From Promethearchaeia archaeon (GTDB lineage Archaea > Asgardarchaeota > Lokiarchaeia > Sigyniarchaeales > SOKP01): a stretch of DNA of 64,000 nt. Shown in pieces: positions 35,103 to 44,660 of the stretch (positions are counted from its first letter, which is position 1; every line of letters starts with the position of its first letter). A program made the translations under genes and the position numbers. Below the pieces are notes generated by a model. The model worked only from the letters and a program-made list of their open reading frames with translations, was not told the DNA's origin and ran no database searches. The stretch covers positions 30,582 to 94,581 of the forward strand of contig JAHQWK010000025.1 of assembly GCA_029856145.1 (NCBI GenBank), given 5' to 3'.

Positions 35103-35633
35103 ATGGCAGAATTATCATTCAAAGTCATTGTCATAGGACCTGCAGCAGTAGGTAAATCCAGTCTTATCCGAAGATTTGTAGATGATAAATTCACTCTTGC
35201 CTATAAATTTACTATTGGTGTAGATTTCTCAACTAAAATCATAGAATATAGGTCTGAAAAGAAAGCAAGAGTAACTATTTGGGATATTGGGGGTCAAGAT
35301 CGCTTTAAAATACTACGTCGTAATTTTTATGAAGGTACCCATGGTGCATTGGTGGTATTTGATCTTTCAAGAGCCCAAACATTTTCAAAAATGAAAGAAT
35401 GGATCTCTGATATGAATCAGTTGCTTGAAGAAAAAGTTCCACTCGTAATTCTTGGAAATAAAATCGATTTAATTCCTGAAATAGGTGAAGTAATCGATAA
35501 AGAAGAACCAAAACTATTTGCTGATAAGATAGATAGTACATATATAGAGACATCAGCTAAATCAGGTGATAATGTACAAGAAGCATTTGTTGAACTTACT
35601 AAAAAAATAGTAAAGAATACTTTTAATGAATGA
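35103..35633 (+). CDS. Small Ras/Rab-like GTPase 1
   Basis: 176 residues from the ATG at 35103; the TTG six codons upstream is not needed. All five G motifs are present: GPAAVGKSS 12-20, the Thr of YKFTIGVDF 35-43, WDIGGQD 60-66, NKID 119-122 and ETSAKSG 149-155. Ras Gly12 corresponds to Ala14 here. The catalytic Gln is in place. No C-terminal prenylation Cys and no hypervariable tail. First of three tandem GTPases; most like GTPase 2, with long identical DNA stretches, which points to recent duplication. Probable role in Asgard membrane or cytoskeletal signalling by analogy only. Confidence 0.9.
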   Translation: MAELSFKVIVIGPAAVGKSSLIRRFVDDKFTLAYKFTIGVDFSTKIIEYRSEKKARVTIWDIGGQDRFKILRRNFYEGTHGALVVFDLSRAQTFSKMKEWISDMNQLLEEKVPLVILGNKIDLIPEIGEVIDKEEPKLFADKIDSTYIETSAKSGDNVQEAFVELTKKIVKNTFNE

Positions 35634-35842
35634 TTTCCATCTGGATTCTTTGATTTTGATGGAATAAAAAAGAGTTTCTATCTTTGCTTAAAACTCATAT
35701 ATAAATTAGGATAAACGGAGGATTTAATTTATTTATAAAGTTTGTTATAAACTACCATTTAATTAGGAATTATATCATTCAATTAATATAAAATTAGTAA
35801 AGAGTATTTTTTAGATAAAAATAGTAAGCTTGACTTCCATTT

Positions 35843-36373
35843 ATGTTTGAATATTTATTAAAAATAATAGTGATAGGGCCTGGTGGTGTTGGAAAGTCTT
35901 CTCTCATTCGTAGGTTTGTTGAGAATGAATTCTCTTTTAATTATAAATTCACAATTGGGGTAGAAATCAATTCTAAATTGGTAGAATATAAGAAAGGGTT
36001 ATTTACTCAACTCACAATTTGGGATATAGGGGGACAAGATCGCTTTAAAATATTACGTCGAAATTTTTATGAAGGTACATATGGGGCATTAGTGGTTTTT
36101 GATCTTTCGAGAGCTCAAACTTTTCCAAAAATGAAAGAATGGGTATCTGATATGAACCAGATACTTGAAAGAAAAGTTCCACTTGTAATTTTGGGGAACA
36201 AATCCGATTTAATTCCCAAAATGGGTGAATCATTAAATCAAGATGAACTTTATCATTTTGCTGAGAATTTAAACAGTGTTTATCTTGAAACATCAGCAAA
36301 AACAGGAGATCATGTTCAAGAAGCATTTGCTCAACTCACTAAAATGATTATAAAAAATACATTTGGTGAATGA
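35843..36373 (+). CDS. Small Ras/Rab-like GTPase 2
   Basis: 176 residues. G1 GPGGVGKSS, WDIGGQDRFKILRRNFYEG, NKSD in place of NKID, and ETSAKTGD. It is nearly identical to GTPase 1 around G3 and the following helix (both read QDRFKILRRNFYEGT) but differs in the switch I side (VEINSKLVEYKKG) and the C-terminal half, so effectors may differ. No lipidation signal. Separate 200-bp upstream region, so probably its own promoter. Confidence 0.9.
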   Translation: MFEYLLKIIVIGPGGVGKSSLIRRFVENEFSFNYKFTIGVEINSKLVEYKKGLFTQLTIWDIGGQDRFKILRRNFYEGTYGALVVFDLSRAQTFPKMKEWVSDMNQILERKVPLVILGNKSDLIPKMGESLNQDELYHFAENLNSVYLETSAKTGDHVQEAFAQLTKMIIKNTFGE

Positions 36374-36502
36374 GTACTTTCTCGAATTTTGAGTTTTGTC
36401 GAACATAAAAATAATATCTATTTAAACTCAATGTTTTGGAAAATCTTTTAATATCAGATTAAGATTATTTATTAGAATTGTAATTTAGGTTCTATATTTA
36501 TC

Positions 36503-37033
36503 ATGGCACTCTATGTATTTAAGGTTATAATAATTGGACCTGGCGCTGTCGGAAAAACATCATTATTACACAGGTTTGTTGAGAATAAATTCTCTTTTCG
36601 ATACAAGTTGACCATAGGAGCAGATTTCCTTTCAAAAATTATTGACTACAATGAAGATTCAATAGTAAAATTACAGATTTGGGATATTGGGGGTCAAGAT
36701 AGATATAAATTTTTAAGATCAAGCTTTTTTGATGGAGCTAATGGGGCATTAATAGTTTTTGATCTTTCACGATGGCATACATTTGAAGAACTTGACGATT
36801 GGGTATCAGACTTACGAGAATATGCCGGCGAGAAAATTCCTTTTGCACTAATTGGAAATAAAGTGGATTTAATCGACAAAAGAGATGAGCTCTATGAGCG
36901 AGAGAGTGCTGAAGTATTTGCTAAAAAGGACCAAACTTTCTATGTTGAAACATCTGCGAAAACAGGTGAAAAGGTAGGAGAAGCTTTCTTAAACCTAACA
37001 GAAAGAATGTTGAAAAATGTGGATTCCAAGTAA
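36503..37033 (+). CDS. Small Ras/Rab-like GTPase 3
   Basis: 176 residues. G1 GPGAVGKTS, WDIGGQDRYKFLRSSFFDG, NKVD and ETSAKTGE. More diverged than the first two (ADFLSKIIDYNEDS in the switch region), which suggests an older duplication. No C-terminal Cys. It abuts the end of the convergent SNF2 helicase gene. Like the others it lacks any fused effector domain. Confidence 0.9.
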   Translation: MALYVFKVIIIGPGAVGKTSLLHRFVENKFSFRYKLTIGADFLSKIIDYNEDSIVKLQIWDIGGQDRYKFLRSSFFDGANGALIVFDLSRWHTFEELDDWVSDLREYAGEKIPFALIGNKVDLIDKRDELYERESAEVFAKKDQTFYVETSAKTGEKVGEAFLNLTERMLKNVDSK

Positions 37034-37042
37034 TATGTCTTA

Positions 37043-40000
37043 CTAATCTACGAATTTTAGTAAAGCAAATGAAATAAGATTGGTATAAAATTTTGATTTA
37101 TTTCTTCTAATCATTTCATTTTTGAGATCTTCATAGTCAAATAATAAACCATCCAATTTCTTTTTAGTTGATTTTATGTCTTTGTTAATAAATTTAATCT
37201 CTTCTTCCAATTTTTTAATATAACCTAATCTTTCTTTTTTTTTTTCTGTATCTGTTATTCTTTCTATATTTTGGAGTTGACGTGTTGTGGGTCTTTTGTT
37301 TTCCTTTTGTTCTAATGTTTTTGTTAACGATTCAAGTTTAAGATTTAGAGTTCTTCTCTTATGCGAGTATATTTTTTCTTTTTTTTTTTTTTCTTTATTA
37401 AAAATATTATTATTTAGAATTTTAATTTCTCTCTTCCATATAGATGTTTTCAATTTAACAATTTTTTTCGCATTTCCCTGAAGATTATTGATAGTATTAT
37501 AATTTATATCAATTTTCTCTCTCTCATCATTAAATAGGAATATTTCACTGAAATTTTTAATATCTAATATAATATCAGCAAATCCATTAATTTCATTTCC
37601 AATTTTATCAACTACAATAGCAGAGATTTGATTTTCAATTATATAACCTTGAAATTTTACTGAAAAGATAAAAAGATATAATTCTTTTTCTTGAATTAAT
37701 TTCAAATCATAATCTCTTTCTAAAGTCCCCCTTTTTAAATTTAATACACTAAAATTTCCTTTAAAATCATCACTTATGCAATAATCCAAAATATTATCAA
37801 TTAATGGATGACCTAGAGCAAAAAAATCAATTTCTTCTTTATTCCTGGCAAGATCTAAATTGAATGTTCCATAATATTCACTTAGGAATTTATATTTAGG
37901 ATTTTTTAGTAAGAAATTATTTAATATAATTTTTGATTTGATATTAAATCCATCTATAATTTCAAAAGAAACATCTTGAACATCTTTAAAAACGCCATAA
38001 ATCTGATTATTAAGATTAAAGAATTGTTTTATTAGCAAATATAACTCATTATGAGTAAGTTTTATATCAATACACGATGCTAAGGAGCTGATTAAGCCTT
38101 CCATCTGAAAGGATTTCTTGTCAATCATTAAATCATCTAATTGTATCTCTATCTCTTTCGCTTTTCTTATTTCCTCATCAAGTGTGCGGTAAAACTCATT
38201 TAATTTCCTTCGCTTTTTTGGATCTTCCTCAGCAAATATTACATTTTTGAAGTCCTTTTCAATTCTGCCTATGATTGGTTCTAAAATCCCAATAGATTCT
38301 TCAAACAAATTAATTCGTTTTAATAAAGCATGAATCACGTCAGTTTCAACAGTTCCTTCCATAAAGAAATTGTAAATATAAATTTGTCGTGATTCTTGTC
38401 CAATTCTATCTAACCTGCCAATTCGTTGTTCAAGTTTCATAGGGTTCCATGGTAAATCATAATTAATAAGAATGCGGCAAAATTGAAAGTTTCGACCCTC
38501 ACCACCAATTTCTGTAGAAATCAAGATTGAAAACTTCTTGTTATTTCTAAATTTCTCAACTGCATCATCTTTCTGATTTATATCTAATCCTCCATAAAAT
38601 AGTTCAACACTAAATTGCGGATTATGATTCTCTATTAATGATTTTAGATGTTTTAATGTATCAACAAATTGAGTAAAAATTATTATCTTTTCCTTTGTAT
38701 TTTGGAAATAAATTTTATCTAATAATTCCAATAGTTTATCTGATTTAGAATCGTATGGAAGGGATTTTAGTTTATTATAAAATTCTTTTAAAATTCTCTC
38801 TTGATTGAGAAGATCTATTGTTTCATCTTCCTTTTCTTTGATTGTTTTACTATTGAAAATATCAATTAATTCAGAATCAAGATATTGATCCTCTAACTCT
38901 GATTCATAAAATTCAGGATTTTCTTCTTTTATTATAGCCGTATCAAGAAAAATATTTTTATAACGATTAATTTGTTCTAATCTTCTTTCAAGACTCCTTA
39001 AAAATGCATATTTTGAACTAGTTAAAAGTTTCTGTAAAGTTGTAATAACAAAACCAATCCCAGCATTTTCTTTACTTATAGAAGAATTATAAATTTTAGC
39101 AAGATACAGACGAATTTCATTATATACTTTTAATTCTTGTTTAGTAGGATCAACTATAATCGTATTTACTATCCTTTTATTTAAAAGATCACCAGTAAAT
39201 ACATTTTTCTTGCGATTTCTAATCAAAAATTTGGATAATGTATGGTCCTCTTCAATTTTTCTTAACAAATCTATTTTAAAAGAATTATCTTTAAGTTCAG
39301 TAGAAATTTGGTTAACATTTTTTTTCGTGTCTATGTATTTAAGATCCTTTAGGAGTTTTATTGTGTTTTTTACTTCAAAATTGTTTAATTTCTCAATATT
39401 ATTCAAGTTTGTAATTAATAAATTGATAAATGGCATATTTTTTCTAAAATGTTCAAAATCACTAAAATTATCAAAAGTTTCAGGTTGAATGAGCTCAATT
39501 AGAGAAAATAATTCAAAAGAATGAAGTTGTAGAGGTGTAGCAGTTAATAAGAGTAAACTTTCTGAATTAAAAATTAAATTCTTTGCTAACTCATAATTAA
39601 GAGTTTCTCGGTAATTCCCGGTTGTAGCATTAATAATGTATCTTCTTAAATGGTGTGCTTCATCAAAAATTACGATATCCCATGATATGCTTGATAATAA
39701 TTTAATATATCTCTTATTTCTGGCAAATTGAAGAGAACAAATAATTAAGTTATTATAATAGAAAGGATTTTGGAGAATCTCCGGATGTTTATAGCTTCCT
39801 GTACGTTTTAGCTCTTTAACTTTTTTACCATCATATACAGTAAAATTGATATTAAACTTATTTTGCATTTCAAATTGCCATTGCTTAACTAAAGATGCTG
39901 GGACTATAATTAAAATACGTTCTGCTAAATCCCTTGCCATCATCTCCTTGATATAAATACCTGCTTCAATAGTTTTTCCAAGACCGACTTCATCTGCCAA

Positions 40001-40651
40001 AATAATTCTTGGAAACTGTTCCTCAGATAAACGATGAGTTACATTTATCTGGTGTGGCATTAAAGTTAAGCGTGAATTTGTAATGCATTTGATTTGATAT
40101 GATTTATAATAAGAATAGAAAAGATTTGCCCAATATTTAATCAAGAAATTCTTAGGAGGATCAATTACCTGGTTTGAAATCAGAGTTTTTATTGGAGTTT
40201 CATATTTAGAATAAATTTCATTTTCATAAATTTGAGATTTTTTACCATTTTCCATTAAAAATTCATAGGAAATTATTCCATCCTTAATCAGGAATTCTTT
40301 TTTATTTATATAACCAATTCCTTGTTTAGTAACTATTTTATCCTCTTCTTGAAAAATAAAATGGACTAGATCAATTGGATGGATTATTTTTATTATGTTG
40401 TTTTTAAATAAGACTTTATATTTAGTAGAAAAATGAGTATCATTATCATCTAAAGATTTTGAAGTGGGGATTTCTAACTTTTTTATTACCCTTCCAGTCC
40501 CTAAATCTGGATTTAACCTATATATAACTAGATTACTTAAGTTAAACTTTTGTCCTTGACAATATATATTAAAACATTTAGAAAATCTTGATTCTAATTC
40601 TTTTCCGCAGAATGGGCAGTTATACTTAAGAGGATTTATCTTTAAAACCAT
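37043..40651 (-). CDS. SNF2-family helicase/ATPase with N-terminal zinc finger
   Basis: A 1202-residue protein. Residues 12-31 give a zinc finger (C12, C15, C26, C31). The Snf2 motor starts near 195: motif I ADEVGLGKTIEAG 219-231, motif II DEAHHLRR 330-337, SLLLLTATPLQLHSFE as motif III, and motifs V-VI in STEIGGEGRNFQFCR and RIGRLDRIGQ. Residues about 1050-1170 are Lys/Glu-rich helices with coiled-coil character. It is close to RapA/HepA-type SNF2 proteins and to helicases in defence loci such as DISARM DrmD, but no methyltransferase or nuclease partner lies near. Role: DNA or RNA-polymerase remodelling, or a lone defence gene. Confidence 0.85.
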   Translation of the reverse strand: MVLKINPLKYNCPFCGKELESRFSKCFNIYCQGQKFNLSNLVIYRLNPDLGTGRVIKKLEIPTSKSLDDNDTHFSTKYKVLFKNNIIKIIHPIDLVHFIFQEEDKIVTKQGIGYINKKEFLIKDGIISYEFLMENGKKSQIYENEIYSKYETPIKTLISNQVIDPPKNFLIKYWANLFYSYYKSYQIKCITNSRLTLMPHQINVTHRLSEEQFPRIILADEVGLGKTIEAGIYIKEMMARDLAERILIIVPASLVKQWQFEMQNKFNINFTVYDGKKVKELKRTGSYKHPEILQNPFYYNNLIICSLQFARNKRYIKLLSSISWDIVIFDEAHHLRRYIINATTGNYRETLNYELAKNLIFNSESLLLLTATPLQLHSFELFSLIELIQPETFDNFSDFEHFRKNMPFINLLITNLNNIEKLNNFEVKNTIKLLKDLKYIDTKKNVNQISTELKDNSFKIDLLRKIEEDHTLSKFLIRNRKKNVFTGDLLNKRIVNTIIVDPTKQELKVYNEIRLYLAKIYNSSISKENAGIGFVITTLQKLLTSSKYAFLRSLERRLEQINRYKNIFLDTAIIKEENPEFYESELEDQYLDSELIDIFNSKTIKEKEDETIDLLNQERILKEFYNKLKSLPYDSKSDKLLELLDKIYFQNTKEKIIIFTQFVDTLKHLKSLIENHNPQFSVELFYGGLDINQKDDAVEKFRNNKKFSILISTEIGGEGRNFQFCRILINYDLPWNPMKLEQRIGRLDRIGQESRQIYIYNFFMEGTVETDVIHALLKRINLFEESIGILEPIIGRIEKDFKNVIFAEEDPKKRRKLNEFYRTLDEEIRKAKEIEIQLDDLMIDKKSFQMEGLISSLASCIDIKLTHNELYLLIKQFFNLNNQIYGVFKDVQDVSFEIIDGFNIKSKIILNNFLLKNPKYKFLSEYYGTFNLDLARNKEEIDFFALGHPLIDNILDYCISDDFKGNFSVLNLKRGTLERDYDLKLIQEKELYLFIFSVKFQGYIIENQISAIVVDKIGNEINGFADIILDIKNFSEIFLFNDEREKIDINYNTINNLQGNAKKIVKLKTSIWKREIKILNNNIFNKEKKKKEKIYSHKRRTLNLKLESLTKTLEQKENKRPTTRQLQNIERITDTEKKKERLGYIKKLEEEIKFINKDIKSTKKKLDGLLFDYEDLKNEMIRRNKSKFYTNLISFALLKFVD

Positions 40652-40721
40652 TATCTTTATATTGTATTTAATATAGAAACAAGTAAAAATTTTAGTATTT
40701 TAAACCAAAAGTGAAAAAAAA

Positions 40722-41576
40722 ATGTCAGACGCAGGGATTGAACCGACTTATATCGGAAAAAATGAAAACCTGGTATTTATCATTCCCAATGAACTCTTTA
40801 ATATGAGCTTAGGTCCGGCGGAAGTCTTGGATCGCGAAACTGCTAAATTATTTAGTAAATATCTCAGAGGTACATTTAAAGGGTTTCAACAATCAAGGAA
40901 GACGAAATATGGGAACGAAAATAATACAAAAACAGAAACCACTTCTGATTTTTGGGAGCAATTTGAAAAAAAAGCTAGCGGACTTGATGTAAATTTTATA
41001 GGGTATACTCCTGTTAATGAAAACTATATTTTTAAAGGTCTTAAAGTATACGGAAAAAATGCAATAGTACTTGCAATGGAAATGAAATGGGATCAAATCA
41101 AAACAGCTCCAGGAGCTATTTGTGAAATTGAAGTATTTAGGGTCTACAAAGTATTAGGTGATGTAACAATTGAATTGGCTGAATTTTTAAAGGAACAAGG
41201 TTATAAAAGTGAAGCACATCATCCTTTTGGTGGAAAACTTCTATATGGACCACATGCTATAGCTGCTAATTTAGGAATAATGGGAAGAAATGGATTAATT
41301 ATTACACCTGAATTTGGACCACGACAAAGGTGGAGTATAATTACCACCGATGCAGAAATCCCTAAAGCAAAAGAAAGAGACTTTAGTGAATTAAAGGAAT
41401 TCTGTGAAAGATGTGGTATCTGTGTGAAGGAATGTATAGGAGGAGCAGTTTTAGAAACCCCAATTAAAAAAGGAAATGGTGTAGTCACACATATAGATCG
41501 ATCTAAATGTATTCAAAGTATATTGGATAATAATTATTGTAGTTATTGCTTGAGGATATGTATGCCTTCAAGTTGA
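40722..41576 (+). CDS. QueG/reductive-dehalogenase-like Fe-S protein
   Basis: 284 residues. N-terminal part resembles the cobalamin-binding fold of epoxyqueuosine reductase and reductive dehalogenases (LKVYGKNAIVLAMEMKWDQI, then YGPHAIAANLGIMGRNGLIITPEFGPRQRWSIITTDAEI), followed by two clusters: CERCGICVKEC and a Cys group CIQSILDNNYCSYCLRIC. QueG proper is longer with a HEAT-like tail, and no twin-arginine signal is present. Likely a cytosolic corrinoid/Fe-S reductase of unknown substrate. First gene of the redox region. Confidence 0.7.
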   Translation: MSDAGIEPTYIGKNENLVFIIPNELFNMSLGPAEVLDRETAKLFSKYLRGTFKGFQQSRKTKYGNENNTKTETTSDFWEQFEKKASGLDVNFIGYTPVNENYIFKGLKVYGKNAIVLAMEMKWDQIKTAPGAICEIEVFRVYKVLGDVTIELAEFLKEQGYKSEAHHPFGGKLLYGPHAIAANLGIMGRNGLIITPEFGPRQRWSIITTDAEIPKAKERDFSELKEFCERCGICVKECIGGAVLETPIKKGNGVVTHIDRSKCIQSILDNNYCSYCLRICMPSS

Positions 41577-41686
41577 TCCTAAAAATTAACTTAATATAAA
41601 TTTTTTATTATCAAATTATAAAAGTTATATTCAAATTGTTTTAACCTTTTTAATAAACTGTAATAAACCTACTTTCTTGAGAAAAA

Positions 41687-44449
41687 ATGACTGAATCTGA
41701 TGATAAATTAGCTGATGAAAAAATTAAAGGAACAGCTTCAATAGAAAAGCTTAGAAAAGTTAACGCTGCTGCTAATTATTGTTATGAATGTAATCGCTGT
41801 GTGAATGTTTGCCCAGTAGCATTTCTAGATATTTTCAATCCCCGTGAATTAATTACTGATTTAGTTTTCCTAACACCAGAAGAAGCTTTACAAAATAATG
41901 ATATATGGAAGTGTCTTACCTGTGGATTATGCTCAATTTATTGCCCAATGACTAAGGAAGACACTGGAGTAAACTTCACCCAAATTATTAAGGATCTTCG
42001 CTCTCTTGTTTCAGAGTATGAACCATTACAAAAGGGGTTATTAAGTTGTAATCATGAAAGGGTATACTCAAGTCTTCCAAAATTGATGGCTGAAGACAAA
42101 ATTAAATTTACTAATAAAATAGGATTCTTAGAAGGAACGGGATTAAAGACAACTGATAATGGAGAAATTGGATATTTTATGGGATGTGTTCCGTTTCTAA
42201 CAGGCACGGCACCATGTGTTGTTGGATGTCCTGCTGAAGTAGACGTTCAAGGATACGTATCACTTATTGCAGAAGGTAAATTTCAAGAAGCTATCGATCT
42301 GATAAGAGAAACTAATCCATTACCATTCTTATGTGGAAGGATTTGTACAGCTCAATGTGCATTAAATTGTAACCGTCAACATTTTGATGATCCAGTAGCT
42401 ATACGTGAACTTAAGCGGTTTGTTTGTGACTGGGAAGCTGAGCATCCTAATCAAAGTAAAATTAAACCCGTCCCTCAAACTAAGGAAAAGGTTGCTATTA
42501 TTGGTGCGGGGCCAGGTGGATTATCAGCAGCATATTTTCTCGCAAGGATGGGATATAAACCGACTATTTTCGAGAAGGGAGATAAAACTGGTGGAGTAGT
42601 AAGATATGGTGTCCCACAGTACAGACTTTCTGATGAGGCACTTGACCATGATATAGATTTTATAAAAAGCATGGGAGTAGAAATTGTTTTAAATAAAGAA
42701 TTTGGTCCAGATTTCACAATAGAAAATATTTGGGAGCAAGGTTATAAAGCAATCTTTATTGCTGTAGGTTTGTATGTCCCCAAAACTCTCAGACTTGAAG
42801 GTGAAGAATTACCCAATGTAGACGTAGCAATTGATTTTCTTTTAGAGCGGAAGTATAAATGTGCTGCAAATCCAGAAGAATTTAAAGGTAAAACTTTTGG
42901 TATTATCGGAGGTGGAGCAGTAGCAGTTGATGTTGGCGAAACAGCAATTCGACTCGGAGCAACTAAAGCTGATCTTGTCGATATTTTAACTGAAGAAGCA
43001 TTAAAAAATGTACTTAAGGACTTACATGAAGCTGAGAGAGAAGTGATAAAATACCATTTTGAAACATCAACAACAAATATCACTCAAGAACCTGATGGAA
43101 AATTAGCTTTAAATTGCTATAAAATTGAATGGGGTGTTCCTGATCCTAAAACAGGAAGGAGACCCTTAAGTAAAATTGAAGGTTCAGAATTTAAGATTGT
43201 AGTTGATTATATCGTTATTGCTATTGGTCAAGGACTTGATCCAGAACCTATTAAAGCTGCTACAGATAATCAATTAAAAATTGAAAGAGGCAAAATTGTA
43301 GTAGATGATTTAACCTATGAAACTGGCATCCCAGGGGTTTTTGCTGGCGGTGACATAATTTATAATTCGTTAATGTGTGCTGTTGATGCCATTGGAGATG
43401 GAAGAGAAGCGGCATTTACCATTGATCGTTATCTCCGCGGGCTTGATTTTAAAGAAGGAAGGATAAGGAAGGATGATTTAAAGCGATCCACAATTCCTAA
43501 AAAATATATTCAAACCCAATCATGCCAAGAAATGAATTTCATGCCAGGTAATGAAAGGCTTGTTTGTTTTGATGAAATGGAAATAGGATTTAGTATAGAT
43601 CAAGCAAAGAAAGAAGCTAATAGATGCTTAAATTGTAATTGCTGTTGTAATCATGATCAGATACCAGAAGATTTTGAAAATGCGCTTGATGCCTCTGGAG
43701 TTATGATCTGTGATTATGGGAGTCAAGATAATTTACCATCACTGAATTCACCTAATTATTTTGAAATCCCGAAAAGTGTTATAGGAATTTTAAATCAAAA
43801 TGATATAGTTCCAGTTGTCTTACCAGAAGAAAAATGTTGCGGGCATGATAGTCTTTGGCAAGGAGATGTTGATACCTTTAAAAAATTAGCAGAATATAAT
43901 GTAAAACTATTTAAAGATGCAGGAGTTAAAACTTTAATCTTTAGTTGTGCTGAAGGATATTATACTTGGAAAAATGAATATAAAAATCTGTTTAAAGGCA
44001 GCGATAAGTTCGACTTTGAGATTTACCATATTACTGAATATATATTAAAAGAAAATCTGTTAGAAGATATAACTTTTCCTAGCTTTGACAAAATTAAAGT
44101 GACTTATCATGATCCATGCAGACTTGGGAGAATGAGTAATGTTTTCGAAGCACCACGTGAGGTATTGAAACTTATACCATCTGTAGAATTAATAGAAATG
44201 GAAGATACTATGCAGGATGCAGAATGTTGCGGAGTTTCTGCATATGTTTCTTGTAATCAAGATTCAAAAAAATTACAAGAGAAAAAAATCTTGCAAGCAA
44301 TAGAAACTGGAGCAGAATACATAATTACAGCATGCCCTAAATGTATTGCTCATTTAAACTGTTACCTAAATGAAAATAGAGATTTAAAAAATAAGATAAA
44401 AGTTATTGATCTTGTAAGTTTTCTAGGAAAGCTTCTCTTTCTCATCTAA
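41687..44449 (+). CDS. HdrC/HdrD-like protein with GltD/NfnB-type flavoprotein inserted
   Basis: A 920-residue modular redox protein. Residues 32-42 and 76-86 hold two [4Fe-4S] ferredoxin motifs as in HdrC. At about 163-171 a CCG-domain opening appears (GYFMGCVPF); it is interrupted by a GltD-like domain (APCVVGCPAEVDVQGYVSLI, FAD motif GAGPGG 273-278, NAD motif GGGAVAVDVGE, ending about 655). Then the CCG domain resumes (NYFEIPKSVIGILNQNDIVP, EKCCGHDSLWQGD) and a second CCG domain follows (HDPCRLG, AECCGVSAY, ACPKC). It could couple NAD(P)H to HdrB/D-type disulfide or ferredoxin chemistry. Domain order is read from sequence; function is inference. Confidence 0.85.
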   Translation: MTESDDKLADEKIKGTASIEKLRKVNAAANYCYECNRCVNVCPVAFLDIFNPRELITDLVFLTPEEALQNNDIWKCLTCGLCSIYCPMTKEDTGVNFTQIIKDLRSLVSEYEPLQKGLLSCNHERVYSSLPKLMAEDKIKFTNKIGFLEGTGLKTTDNGEIGYFMGCVPFLTGTAPCVVGCPAEVDVQGYVSLIAEGKFQEAIDLIRETNPLPFLCGRICTAQCALNCNRQHFDDPVAIRELKRFVCDWEAEHPNQSKIKPVPQTKEKVAIIGAGPGGLSAAYFLARMGYKPTIFEKGDKTGGVVRYGVPQYRLSDEALDHDIDFIKSMGVEIVLNKEFGPDFTIENIWEQGYKAIFIAVGLYVPKTLRLEGEELPNVDVAIDFLLERKYKCAANPEEFKGKTFGIIGGGAVAVDVGETAIRLGATKADLVDILTEEALKNVLKDLHEAEREVIKYHFETSTTNITQEPDGKLALNCYKIEWGVPDPKTGRRPLSKIEGSEFKIVVDYIVIAIGQGLDPEPIKAATDNQLKIERGKIVVDDLTYETGIPGVFAGGDIIYNSLMCAVDAIGDGREAAFTIDRYLRGLDFKEGRIRKDDLKRSTIPKKYIQTQSCQEMNFMPGNERLVCFDEMEIGFSIDQAKKEANRCLNCNCCCNHDQIPEDFENALDASGVMICDYGSQDNLPSLNSPNYFEIPKSVIGILNQNDIVPVVLPEEKCCGHDSLWQGDVDTFKKLAEYNVKLFKDAGVKTLIFSCAEGYYTWKNEYKNLFKGSDKFDFEIYHITEYILKENLLEDITFPSFDKIKVTYHDPCRLGRMSNVFEAPREVLKLIPSVELIEMEDTMQDAECCGVSAYVSCNQDSKKLQEKKILQAIETGAEYIITACPKCIAHLNCYLNENRDLKNKIKVIDLVSFLGKLLFLI

Positions 44450-44660
44450 GATATCAATTGATATTTCATATTTTTTTATTTGAGTCTCAATAAAGATTTT
44501 TTACACTTTTGTAAGTCTCATATAATCAATCATAATAATGTAGAGAATAATTTTAAAGAACGAGATTTTTAGGATTAACAAATAACCTTTAAAATTTTGA
44601 TACTTTATTTTTTCATAATTATTTACTATAAAAAATAACTCATAAATAATAGTGAAAAAC

